Positions 24,627 through 32,012 of a stretch of 32,599 nt of DNA are shown here, in pieces; the stretch's first letter is position 1; every line of letters begins with the position of its first letter. This DNA is from Pseudomonadota bacterium (GTDB lineage: Bacteria > Myxococcota_A > UBA796 > GCA-2862545): assembly GCA_947475315.1 (NCBI GenBank), contig CANJMY010000035.1, forward strand, positions 1-32,599. The letters are read 5' to 3'. The notes under the pieces are model-generated. The model was not told the DNA's origin. It saw nothing but the letters and a program-made list of their open reading frames with translations, and searched no databases. Both the position numbers and the translations under genes were made by a program.

Positions 24627-25025
24627 TTGGCACGCCTTCGCTCGTCGATTGTCCTCACGGTGCTCCTCGCGGCGGGCGGTCACGCCTTCGCCGCCGAACC
24701 CGCGCCCGCCCCGGCTCCCGCGCCTGCCCCCGCCGCGGCGCCCCCGCCTGTCGCGTACCCGCCCGGCTACCCGCAGGGCTACCCGGTCTACACGTACCCT
24801 CCCGGCTACGGGCAGGTCCCGCCGGGCTACCCCCAGGCCGTGCCCTACGTCGCGGCGCCCGCGCCGGCGCCGGCAGAGGCCGCCCCGACGCCGCTGCCGC
24901 CCACCTGCAAGGCGGTGGTCTTCGGCACGCCGAAGGAGGTCGAGAAGGTGATGGGCGAGCTCTACGCCACCGGCCGCACCCAGTTCGCGTTCTTCGGGAA
25001 CGGCGTGGTGTGCGGGTGGAAGTGA
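24627..25025 (+). CDS. Secreted Pro/Ala-rich protein with a short Cys-pair C-terminal domain
   Basis: About 132 residues. A signal peptide (LARLRSSIVLTVLLAAGGHAFA) precedes a low-complexity PAPAPAPAPAPA stretch, then repeated PPGYPQGYP-type units, a second Pro/Ala run, and a compact C-terminal module of about 40 residues between two cysteines (TCKAVVFG and VVCGWK). The extended middle could span the periplasm. Start choice: GGAG at 24617-24620 is six bases before a TTG at 24627, whereas a GTG at 24621 touches it, so the TTG is preferred. I do not recognise the family. It is divergent from the sulfatase-like gene and 13 bases before the FCL-HAD gene. Confidence 0.6.
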   Translation: MARLRSSIVLTVLLAAGGHAFAAEPAPAPAPAPAPAAAPPPVAYPPGYPQGYPVYTYPPGYGQVPPGYPQAVPYVAAPAPAPAEAAPTPLPPTCKAVVFGTPKEVEKVMGELYATGRTQFAFFGNGVVCGWK

Positions 25026-25038
25026 GCGAGGTTCGGGC

Positions 25039-26262
25039 GTGACGACCAAGGCCGCGCTGCGCGAACGCTTTCGACTTCCGCGCGTGGGCGCGGCCCGGCC
25101 TTTTCCGGCCCTTCGACGCCTCCGGCGCGAGCTGCCGCCCGGCGACGTGCTGCTGTTCGCGCCGAGCGCGGACGAGCCCGACGTGTGGCCGCTGGCCGCT
25201 GAGCTCGCCGCCCAGGGGCGCCTTCTGCTCCCGAGGATCGACGGGCCGACGCTGACGATCCATCGCGTCGCCAATCTGGAGCGTGACGTCACCGCGGGCA
25301 GCTTTGGACTGCGCGAGCCGATCACGCCGCCGGACAGCGGGCTCGGGGTCGCGTCGGTCGTGGTGCCGGGGCTGGCCTTTGACGCCCATGGCGGACGACT
25401 CGGGCGTGGCAAGGGCTACTACGACCGCCTGCTCGCGCAGCTTCCGCGCGCCCGCCGGGTCGCGGTCACGTTCGACGAGCGCGTGATCGACGCGGTGCCG
25501 ATGGAGGCGCACGACGTTCGTATGCACACGGTCGTCACCGACTCACGAACCCTCCGGGTGCCATGGACGGGCGGCACGCTCTCGCGGGCGCGGGGTCGCG
25601 CGGCGGACGTGGACGCGGTCACGGTGTTCGACCTGGACAGCACGCTGTTCTCGACCGGCGTCCGCCACCTGGGCATCCTCCGTGAGTTCGCGGCCACGTG
25701 GCCCGACTCGCGCGTCGCGGCGATCGCCGACGCCACCACGGCCGACGACTTTGACTGGGATGTGGACGAGCCTTTGAGGCGCGCGGGTCTCACCGACCCG
25801 GCGATCGTCGGCGCGCTGAACCGGCACTGGGCGCGGGCCTTCTTCTCGGACGCGTGGGCGGACGCCGATCACCCCGTCGCGGGCGCGGTGTCCTTCGTCC
25901 AGTCGGTAGCCGCGCAGCCCGGCCGAGTCGTGTACCTGACGGGCCGCGCCGAGTCGCAGATGGGCCCTGGAACCCGCCGCCTGTTGGCGCGGTGGGGCAT
26001 GCCCCTCGACAACGCGCGCTTGCAGCTCTGGATGAAGCCAAGCGAGTCGCTGGCCGACGCGTCCTGGAAGCAGATGGCGCACGCCCAGCTTCGCGACCTC
26101 GGAACGGTAGTCGCCACCTTCGAGAACGAGCCGGGGCACGCCAACGCGTTCCTTCGGGCGTTCCCCGGCGCGGAGCATGTGCTGGTGGGCAACGCGCACT
26201 CCCACGGCGCGCCGGCTCCGGACCCTGGCCTGCGCTGGGTGGCGGACTTCGACGAGCCGTGA
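25039..26262 (+). CDS. 5-formyltetrahydrofolate cyclo-ligase fused to a HAD-superfamily domain
   Basis: A 407-residue two-domain protein in one unbroken frame. Residues 1 to about 172 are a 5-FCL (YgfA/MTHFS) domain, which uses ATP to turn 5-formyl-THF into 5,10-methenyl-THF. Its signature GGRLGRGKGYYDRLL is at 118-132, with VVVPGLAFD just before. Its N-terminal helix region is shorter than usual. After a linker, residues about 193-407 form a HAD-like domain: VTVFDLDSTLF (D198, D200), VVYLTGR with the motif II Thr, and FENEPGHANAFLRAFP near the end. The GTG start at 25039 has GAGG upstream. 5-FCL proteins are normally about 180-200 residues and single-domain. The HAD substrate is unknown; a folate-related phosphate is a guess. 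Confidence 0.88.
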   Translation: MTTKAALRERFRLPRVGAARPFPALRRLRRELPPGDVLLFAPSADEPDVWPLAAELAAQGRLLLPRIDGPTLTIHRVANLERDVTAGSFGLREPITPPDSGLGVASVVVPGLAFDAHGGRLGRGKGYYDRLLAQLPRARRVAVTFDERVIDAVPMEAHDVRMHTVVTDSRTLRVPWTGGTLSRARGRAADVDAVTVFDLDSTLFSTGVRHLGILREFAATWPDSRVAAIADATTADDFDWDVDEPLRRAGLTDPAIVGALNRHWARAFFSDAWADADHPVAGAVSFVQSVAAQPGRVVYLTGRAESQMGPGTRRLLARWGMPLDNARLQLWMKPSESLADASWKQMAHAQLRDLGTVVATFENEPGHANAFLRAFPGAEHVLVGNAHSHGAPAPDPGLRWVADFDEP

Positions 26263-26272
26263 GGCTAGCGGC

Positions 26273-26635
26273 TCACGCGCCCAGGAGGGCCTTGAACGAT
26301 CCGTCGGCCAGCGCGGCCTCCAGATCGGCCGCGCCGCCCACCAGCGCGCCCTTCACGAACACCTGCGGGAAGGTGGGCCAGCCCGACCACATCTTGATCG
26401 CCAGGCGGGGCTTCCAGCCGCCCGCGTAGGAGCCGTACTCCAGGTAGTGGTAGGCGATGCCGGCGGCGTCGAGCGCCTTGCGGGCCTTGGGGACATGCGG
26501 GTTCCACTTCATGCCGACCACGACCACGGCGTGCGCGGCGACCGCCGCCTGAACCTCGGCGACGGTGCTGGCGTGGAAGCGCTCCATCTTCTCGTTGGCG
26601 CGGGGGGTGACTTGGTCGTGCAGGGGACGGGTCAT
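26273..26635 (-). CDS. Cysteine-less glutaredoxin-fold protein
   Basis: A 120-residue protein that follows glutaredoxin layout: VVVVGMKWNPHVPKARKAL (38-55), then a YHYLEYGS strand, then GWPTFPQVFVKGALVGGAADL with the cis-Pro at 90 and the GG turn. The position of the redox CPYC is N45-P46-H47-V48, and no cysteine occurs anywhere in the protein. Thiol-disulfide chemistry is therefore excluded; glutathione or protein binding is possible. I recall related Grx-like proteins with an NP-x-x motif in proteobacteria, so this may be a family trait. The ATG at 26635 gives the natural N-terminus. It lies 49 bases downstream of hpt on the same strand. Confidence 0.78.
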   Translation of the reverse strand: MTRPLHDQVTPRANEKMERFHASTVAEVQAAVAAHAVVVVGMKWNPHVPKARKALDAAGIAYHYLEYGSYAGGWKPRLAIKMWSGWPTFPQVFVKGALVGGAADLEAALADGSFKALLGA

Positions 26636-26684
26636 GGGGGGGCTCCAGGGCGCCGCATGTAGCGTGTCGCGCCGGGCGCGCCCG

Positions 26685-27209
26685 TCACACCTCGTCGGAG
26701 ACCAGCTCGCCCACGTACGGTAGGTTCCGGTAGGCGCCGTCCAGGTCCAGGCCGTACCCCACGACAAAGCGGTCCTCGATCTCAAACCCGACCCAGTCCG
26801 GCGTGAACGGGACGCGGCGGCGGCTTGGCTTGTCGAGCAGCGTCACCACCCGCAGCGACCGGGGCTGTCGTGCGAGCAGGGCCTCGCGGATCCGCGTGAG
26901 CGTGAGGCCGGTGTCGACGATGTCCTCGACCAGCACGACATGGCGGTCTGTGATCGGAGAGGACAGGTCCTGGGTGATGTGGACGGTGCCGGTGGACTCG
27001 GTGCCCGCGTACGACCGCGCCGCCAGGAACTCGATCTCCATGGGCTGATCGGGCATGGCGCGGATCAGGTCCGCCAGGAACACGACGCCGCCGGTGAGCA
27101 CACCGACCATCAGCACGGGCTCTCCGGCCAGCTCGGCGGCGAGCGCGCGCCCCAGCTCGCCGACGCGCGTCGCGATCGCGTCCGCCGGAATCAGCGTGTG
27201 CAGCTTCAT
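26685..27209 (-). CDS. hpt: Hypoxanthine phosphoribosyltransferase
   Basis: A 174-residue purine salvage enzyme that joins hypoxanthine (and often guanine) to PRPP. The PRPP-binding motif VVLVEDIVDTGLTL is at about 111-124, preceded by the flexible-loop region ARSYAGTESTG. GVLTGGVVFLADLIR forms the first loop, and DWVGFEIEDRFVVGYGLD is the base-binding C-terminal segment. Length and motifs are fully typical. The ATG overlaps the stop of the upstream EEP-family gene by four bases (ATGA), so they are coupled. Confidence 0.96.
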   Translation of the reverse strand: MKLHTLIPADAIATRVGELGRALAAELAGEPVLMVGVLTGGVVFLADLIRAMPDQPMEIEFLAARSYAGTESTGTVHITQDLSSPITDRHVVLVEDIVDTGLTLTRIREALLARQPRSLRVVTLLDKPSRRRVPFTPDWVGFEIEDRFVVGYGLDLDGAYRNLPYVGELVSDEV

Positions 27210-28264
27210 TCGACCGTGACCTGGAAGACCAGCGGCAGGTGATCGCTCACCTGGAGCGACTGCACCACCGACGCCTCGCCCACGGTGACGTCGCGGGAGG
27301 TGAACGCGTAGTCCAGCGTGCGGTCTGGCTTGGCCGCGCCGAACGGCAGGTAGGTCCGCCAGCGCTCCGGATCGGCGCCGTAGACCTGCGCGGGCACGAC
27401 GGACGCGTAGCGGTCGAACAGGCGCATCACCGGGCTCACGGGCTCCGGGTACTCGTGCGCGTAAGGGCCGAGGCGCGTCGCGTCGTCACCCGGGGGCAGC
27501 GAGTTCAGGTCGCCGCCGATCACGAACGCGTCGCCCGCGAGCGCGGTGCGGGTGAGCACGCTGTCGAGCACCGCGACCTGCCGCTCCAGCGTGCCGTCAC
27601 CGTTGCTGAACGCGGAGAGGTGCGTGTTGAACACATGGAAGCGCCCGCCCCCCGCGAGAGGGAGGTCGACGTCGAGCAGCGCGCGGCGGATGTTGAACAC
27701 CTGCCGCCACCAGGGCTCGACCAACAGCGGCAGCTGCGTGCGCGTGGCGGCGTCGATGCGGTACCGACTGAACACCGACAGATGCATGTTCACCCGGCCC
27801 ATGTGCTCGAACGCGGGGTGCGGCACGTAGGCCACCTGGTGGTACGGCGTGCTGGTGGAGCAGGGGTAGGCCAGGCGGGACAGCAGCTCTGCGTGCTCGT
27901 CGATGCGGGCGGTGCGGTCGCTGCCGCGGTCGATCTCCTGCAGCAGCACGATGTCGGGGTCCTGCTCGCGGATCACGGCGGCGATGGCGTCGAGCGTGGC
28001 GAGGACGTCGGCCTCGGGGACGTGGACCTGCTTGCCGCCGTCGTAGAAGAACTCGTACTGTCGGCTGCCCGCGAACTGCACATTCCAGACGAGCACCTTC
28101 ACGGTCTGTCCGCGCGGCAGCGACGGGGCCTCTGCGGCGCACACGACCGGCGCGGGGCGGACGTCGTTCGGCTCCCAGAGCTGGGTGCGCAGCCACGCCA
28201 CCACGCCCGTCGCTAGCGCGCCGACCAACGCTGCCGCCACGCCCAGACGCCGTGCCCAACCCAT
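27206..28264 (-). CDS. Membrane-anchored endonuclease/exonuclease/phosphatase family protein
   Basis: A 352-residue EEP-family enzyme. Residues 8-25 (GVAAALVGALATGVVAWL) form a signal anchor. Catalytic landmarks are in order: VLVWNVQFAG, IVLLQEIDR (metal Glu), VFNTHLSAF, VIGGDLNSLP and the C-terminal SDHLPLVFQ. The family hydrolyses phosphodiesters in nucleic acids, sphingomyelin or phosphoinositides; with the anchor it should act outside the cytoplasm. The ATG at 28264 has GGGAGG four bases upstream. The stop overlaps hpt, hinting at nucleic acid scavenging, but lipids cannot be excluded. Confidence 0.85.
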   Translation of the reverse strand: MGWARRLGVAAALVGALATGVVAWLRTQLWEPNDVRPAPVVCAAEAPSLPRGQTVKVLVWNVQFAGSRQYEFFYDGGKQVHVPEADVLATLDAIAAVIREQDPDIVLLQEIDRGSDRTARIDEHAELLSRLAYPCSTSTPYHQVAYVPHPAFEHMGRVNMHLSVFSRYRIDAATRTQLPLLVEPWWRQVFNIRRALLDVDLPLAGGGRFHVFNTHLSAFSNGDGTLERQVAVLDSVLTRTALAGDAFVIGGDLNSLPPGDDATRLGPYAHEYPEPVSPVMRLFDRYASVVPAQVYGADPERWRTYLPFGAAKPDRTLDYAFTSRDVTVGEASVVQSLQVSDHLPLVFQVTVE

Positions 28265-28393
28265 GGAGCCTCCCGCGGGGCGCTCGTACCGCGCGGGCCC
28301 TGGTGGCACCATCCCGGTTGATTTCGGTCCGGTGCCGTCTCGGCGCCTTTACGCGGAACGGCGCTGAGGGCAGGTTGCACGGGGGGGCCGCTC

Positions 28394-29047
28394 TTGCTCC
28401 TGTTTCGCTGGCGTGGTGTGCCCGTCGTCGCCGACCGGTTGTTCGTGCTGCTCGCCACGGTGTGGCTGGGCATGCAGGCGTGGCGTGACGGCGCGGTCGG
28501 GCTGGTCAGCGGGCTCGCGGGGGTGGTGCTGCTGTTCGGGTCCGTGCTCGCCCACGAGATCGGACACGCGATGGTCGCGCAGCGCCTTCGGGTCCGTGTT
28601 CGCCAGATCACGCTCAACATCTTTGGCGGCGTCACTCTGTTCGAGCGGGCGGGCTTGACCCCACGCGTGGACCTCTTCGTGTCGCTCGGAGGACCGATCG
28701 CGTCGCTGATGCTGTCGGGACTGTGCGCGTTCCTGGCCGCAGTCACGGGCTCGACGCTGCTCGCGCTGGTCTCGGGTGCCAACCTCGCGCTCGGCGTCTT
28801 CAACATGATCCCCGCGTTCCCGCTGGACGGAGGCCGTGTGCTGCGCGCCTTCCTGGAGATGCGCCTGGGCGTGCTACGGGGCAGCTTGATCGCGCTGCGC
28901 GTGGGCACGGTGCTCGCGTGGGTGATGCTGGCGGGGGCGGTGGTGATGCGAGAGGGGGGGCTGGGCGTCGTGGCCGTGCTGCTCCTGATGATGCAGCGCC
29001 AGGAGCGCGCGCGGCTCGCGTCGATGGTGGAGGTCGCGTGGCGCTAG
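28394..29047 (+). CDS. M50-family (site-2-type) membrane zinc protease
   Basis: A 217-residue integral membrane protein. The zinc motif HEIGH (54-58: H54, E55, H58) lies in the second hydrophobic segment, and the third ligand is D145 in FNMIPAFPLDGGRVLRA. GGPIASL near 99 matches the fold. There is no PDZ or CBS domain, so it is a minimal core protease. Such enzymes cut transmembrane segments, often of anti-sigma factors. The TTG start at 28394 has only a G-run upstream; a nearby CTG is possible. It ends inside the start of the next gene (10-base overlap). The target is unknown, but no anti-sigma factor lies in the window. Confidence 0.85.
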   Translation: MLLFRWRGVPVVADRLFVLLATVWLGMQAWRDGAVGLVSGLAGVVLLFGSVLAHEIGHAMVAQRLRVRVRQITLNIFGGVTLFERAGLTPRVDLFVSLGGPIASLMLSGLCAFLAAVTGSTLLALVSGANLALGVFNMIPAFPLDGGRVLRAFLEMRLGVLRGSLIALRVGTVLAWVMLAGAVVMREGGLGVVAVLLLMMQRQERARLASMVEVAWR

Positions 29048-30363
29048 GCGCGCTGGTCCTCGCGCTGTCTGTGGCCCACGCCCAGGAGCTGTCGGGCTGG
29101 GTGGAGCTGCGCAACAGCTGGCAGATCGGCGCGGATGGCAAGCCGTGGCAGCTGATCGCCGACGTCCGTCCCACGTTCGACCTGCCGATCGGCAAGCGCG
29201 TGTCTTTCTCGATCACGCCGGAGCTCACGCTGCTCGGCGGTCGCGACACGTCGGTGGAGCTGCGGCGCACGCTGGAGGCGAGCGACTTTGGCCCGCTGCT
29301 CGACGCCGCCGGTTGCACCTGGCCCGACGGCACCACCTACCAGACCGGCATCGACGCCATGGAGACCCACCTCTCGGTCGAGCGGCTGTACGTCGACGCG
29401 TACCTGCCCAAGATCGATCTGCGCGTGGGCCGTCAGCCGCTTCAATGGGGATCGGGGCTGATGATCCACCCCACCGATCCGTTCGACGAGGTGCTGTTCA
29501 CCGAGCCGTGGAAGCAGCGCCGCGGCGTGAACGCGATCCGCGCCACCATCCCCCTGGGTGAGGTCGAGCAGATCCAAGGCATCGTGTCTTTGGACGACAC
29601 CTTCCACAAGGTCCGCGCCGCGCTGCGCGCCACGGCCAACGCGGGCGGCTTCGACGTGTCGGTGGTGGGCGCCTACCGCCAAGACGACAAGCAGGGCCTG
29701 GTCGGCCTGGACATCAAGGGCACGGCGGGCGTCGGCCTGTGGTTCGAGGGCGCGCTCAAGCTCGGCGGCGAGGACCCGTTCAAGATGAAGTGGTCGGAGT
29801 CGCTGGTCGTGGGCCTGGACTACAGCTTCCCGGTGCTCGAGCGCATCTATCTGGCGGGCCAGTACCTTCGACAAGGCGACGGCACGCTGAACACCGACGA
29901 TCCGGCGGCGCTGGCCGGGCGGCTGAGCGCGGGCGGCACGGCGGCGCTGCCCGACTGCGGCGACGTGCCGGTGGGCGACTTGTTCGGTGCGGGCACGTCG
30001 ACCTCAGAGCCCGCGACCAGCTCGTTCGCGTCACCCTTTGCGGGGCGCGACTACCTGCTCCTCACGACCAGCTTCGGCTTCATCCCGGAGCTGAGCCTGA
30101 ACCTGGTCGGTCTGCAGAACCTGGACGACGGGACCGGCGTGTTCGTGCCGACCCTCAGCAGCAGCCCGACCGGCTGGCTCAACCTGTCGGTGTCGGCGCA
30201 GGTGCCGTACAAGATGTGGGGCGACGGCGGCGAGTTCAAGCCCTCCGCGTCGACCACGACGATCTCCGCGACACCCATCCCGGGGCTGCCCGCGCTGAAG
30301 GCGGACCTCGGCGGCTTGGTGCCCGACGCGCAGCTCTCGGTGTGGGCGCGAGCCAACTTCTAG
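29038..30363 (+). CDS. Predicted outer-membrane beta-barrel protein
   Basis: A 441-residue exported protein. The GTG start at 29038 has GGAGG just upstream, inside the protease gene. It opens a signal peptide MALGALVLALSVAHA cut before QELSGW. The mature protein is strand-rich, with alternating patterns (LTLLGGRDTSVELRRTLEA, VDAYLPKIDLRVGRQPLQW) and a C-terminal ANF, the Phe expected of BAM substrates. The segment RVGRQPLQWGSGLMIHPTDP is like porins of the DUF1302/alginate export group. Two cysteine sites (AAGCTWPDG, LPDCGDVP) lie in predicted loops. It is probably a porin or substrate channel. The overlap with the M50 protease suggests co-expression. Confidence 0.8.
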   Translation: MALGALVLALSVAHAQELSGWVELRNSWQIGADGKPWQLIADVRPTFDLPIGKRVSFSITPELTLLGGRDTSVELRRTLEASDFGPLLDAAGCTWPDGTTYQTGIDAMETHLSVERLYVDAYLPKIDLRVGRQPLQWGSGLMIHPTDPFDEVLFTEPWKQRRGVNAIRATIPLGEVEQIQGIVSLDDTFHKVRAALRATANAGGFDVSVVGAYRQDDKQGLVGLDIKGTAGVGLWFEGALKLGGEDPFKMKWSESLVVGLDYSFPVLERIYLAGQYLRQGDGTLNTDDPAALAGRLSAGGTAALPDCGDVPVGDLFGAGTSTSEPATSSFASPFAGRDYLLLTTSFGFIPELSLNLVGLQNLDDGTGVFVPTLSSSPTGWLNLSVSAQVPYKMWGDGGEFKPSASTTTISATPIPGLPALKADLGGLVPDAQLSVWARANF

Positions 30364-30392
30364 GCACCGACGACGCCGCAGCGCGCGCCGAG

Positions 30393-30452
30393 GATCGCGC
30401 GCGCGTGCTCGAACCTCAGCGGGCTTCGGTGATCGCGCGCGCGTGCTGGAAC
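30393..30452. repeat. Imperfect 22-base direct duplication across the end of thrC
   Basis: GATCGCGCGCGCGTGCT occurs at 30393-30409 and again at 30431-30447, and the following five bases match at four positions (CGAAC versus GGAAC). The period is 38 bases. The second copy codes for the end of thrC (QHARAI); the first lies outside the gene, just beyond its stop. This suggests an old tandem duplication that shifted or renewed the thrC stop. Confidence 0.6.
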
Positions 30453-31825
30453 AGGTACTCGCGCAGCACGCCGACGTCGGCCGGGAGCACGACGTAGCGC
30501 TCCTCGCGTTCGAACAGGTCCGCGAGGTGCGCGGGGAGCGGCGGGTGCTGCCCCGTCGCCTGACGCACGGCGTCGGGGAACTTGGCAGCGTGCGCGGTCG
30601 ACAGCACCACGACCTGCGAGCCCGGCTTGTGCTGCGTGTGCTCGGCCACGTAGACGCCGACCGCAGTGTGCGGATCGAGCAGGACGCCCTGGCTCGTCCA
30701 GGTCTGGGCGATGGTCGCGAGCGTCTGCGTGTCGTCGGCGCGACCGGCCTTGAACACGTCACGCAGCGCCGCCCAGGTGCCGTCGTCGAGGGTGAACGAG
30801 CCGGTCCGTCCGAGCTCCTCCATCCAGCCCCGCACGCGCGCCGCGTCGCGCCCCGACGCCTCGAACAGCGCGCGCTCGAAGTTCGACGAGATCTGGATGT
30901 CCATGCTCGGCGACAGCGTGGGGCTCACGCCCTCCATCGAGTAGCGACCCGTGCTCAACGTGCGTGACAGGATGTCGTTCGTGTTGGTGGCGATCACCAG
31001 CGACGCGATCGGCAGGCCCATCTGGCGCGCGCACCAGCCGGCGAACACGTCGCCGAAGTTGCCCGTCGGGACGACGAAGGTGGGCGCCACGTCGGACGCG
31101 GGCAGCGAGAGCCAGGCCGTCACGTAGTACACGATCTGCGCGAGCACGCGGGCCCAGTTGATCGAGTTCACGGCGCCCAGGTGCAGCGCGTCACGCGTCG
31201 CCGCGTCGCGGAACAGCACCTTCACCATGTCCTGGCAGTCGTCGAAGGTGCCCTCGATGGCGATGTTGAACACGTTCGTGTCTTGTACCGTCGTCATCTG
31301 GCGCCGCTGCACGTCGGAGGTCCGACCGTGCGGGTGCAGGATGAAGATGTCGAGCGCGTCTCGGCCGCGGCAGCCCTCGATCGCCGCGGAGCCGGTGTCG
31401 CCGGAGGTCGCGCCCACCACGGTCAGCCGCGCGCCCCGCCGCGCGAGCACCTCGTCGAACAGCCGCCCGAGCAGCTGCAGCGCGACGTCCTTGAACGCCA
31501 GCGTGGGGCCGTGGAACAGCTCGAGCAGCCAGGTGTCCGCGCCGAGCGGCCGCAGCGGCGCGACGGCCGGATCGGCGAAGGTCGCGTACGAGGCCTGCAC
31601 CAGCTCGGCGAGCCGCGCGCGATCGATCGTGGGCGCGACGAACGGCGCCATCACCTCGACGGCGACGTCCGCGTAGGGCCGACCACGCAGCGACGCGAGC
31701 GTCTCGGGCGAGAGCCGCGGCCACGTCTCGGGCAGGTAGAGCCCGCCGTCCGGTGCGAGCCCCGCCAACAGCACGCCCTCAAAGTCGAGCGCCGACGCCT
31801 CACCGCGAGTGCTCAAGTACCGCAC
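30416..31825 (-). CDS. thrC: Threonine synthase
   Basis: A 469-residue PLP enzyme that makes L-threonine from O-phospho-L-homoserine. Motifs: N-terminal RYLSTRG and VLLAGLAPDGGLYLPE, the PLP lysine in FHGPTLAFKDVALQ (K112), and the phosphate loop TVVGATSGDTGSAAIEG. Later elements include VPTGNFGDVFAGW and DIQISSNFERALF. Length fits the longer bacterial/fungal type. The GTG at 31825 is chosen over an upstream ATG because GGAGG lies five bases before it and the protein then begins at the conserved MRYLSTRG. It is divergent from msrA and converges on the barrel gene with 52 bases between the stops. A GGGTTATC motif lies 22 bases upstream. Confidence 0.95.
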   Translation of the reverse strand: MRYLSTRGEASALDFEGVLLAGLAPDGGLYLPETWPRLSPETLASLRGRPYADVAVEVMAPFVAPTIDRARLAELVQASYATFADPAVAPLRPLGADTWLLELFHGPTLAFKDVALQLLGRLFDEVLARRGARLTVVGATSGDTGSAAIEGCRGRDALDIFILHPHGRTSDVQRRQMTTVQDTNVFNIAIEGTFDDCQDMVKVLFRDAATRDALHLGAVNSINWARVLAQIVYYVTAWLSLPASDVAPTFVVPTGNFGDVFAGWCARQMGLPIASLVIATNTNDILSRTLSTGRYSMEGVSPTLSPSMDIQISSNFERALFEASGRDAARVRGWMEELGRTGSFTLDDGTWAALRDVFKAGRADDTQTLATIAQTWTSQGVLLDPHTAVGVYVAEHTQHKPGSQVVVLSTAHAAKFPDAVRQATGQHPPLPAHLADLFEREERYVVLPADVGVLREYLFQHARAITEAR

Positions 31826-31847
31826 GCCCACCTCCGAGAAGGCCGCC

Positions 31848-31859
31848 CGGATAACCCGA
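31848..31859 (-). promoter_or_regulatory. GGGTTATC motif upstream of thrC
   Basis: On the minus strand TCGGGTTATCCG, exactly 22 bases before the GTG start, as for the related motif before the aldehyde dehydrogenase. It may be a -10 element. The rest of the thrC/msrA divergent gap (31826-32012) holds no gene that I can see. Confidence 0.3.
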
Positions 31860-32012
31860 CCGGCGGCGCGTCGCGTGGCCCTGAACCGCCGCGGGTCCGG
31901 GACGCGGCGGCGTCGATTGATGGCGCGCATCGGGCCGGGCGCCGCCGTTCGTGAATTTCTGACGCGCGTCCGGGTTCAGATCGGGTGACGGTGGGCCCTC
32001 TTGGAGGTTTCC

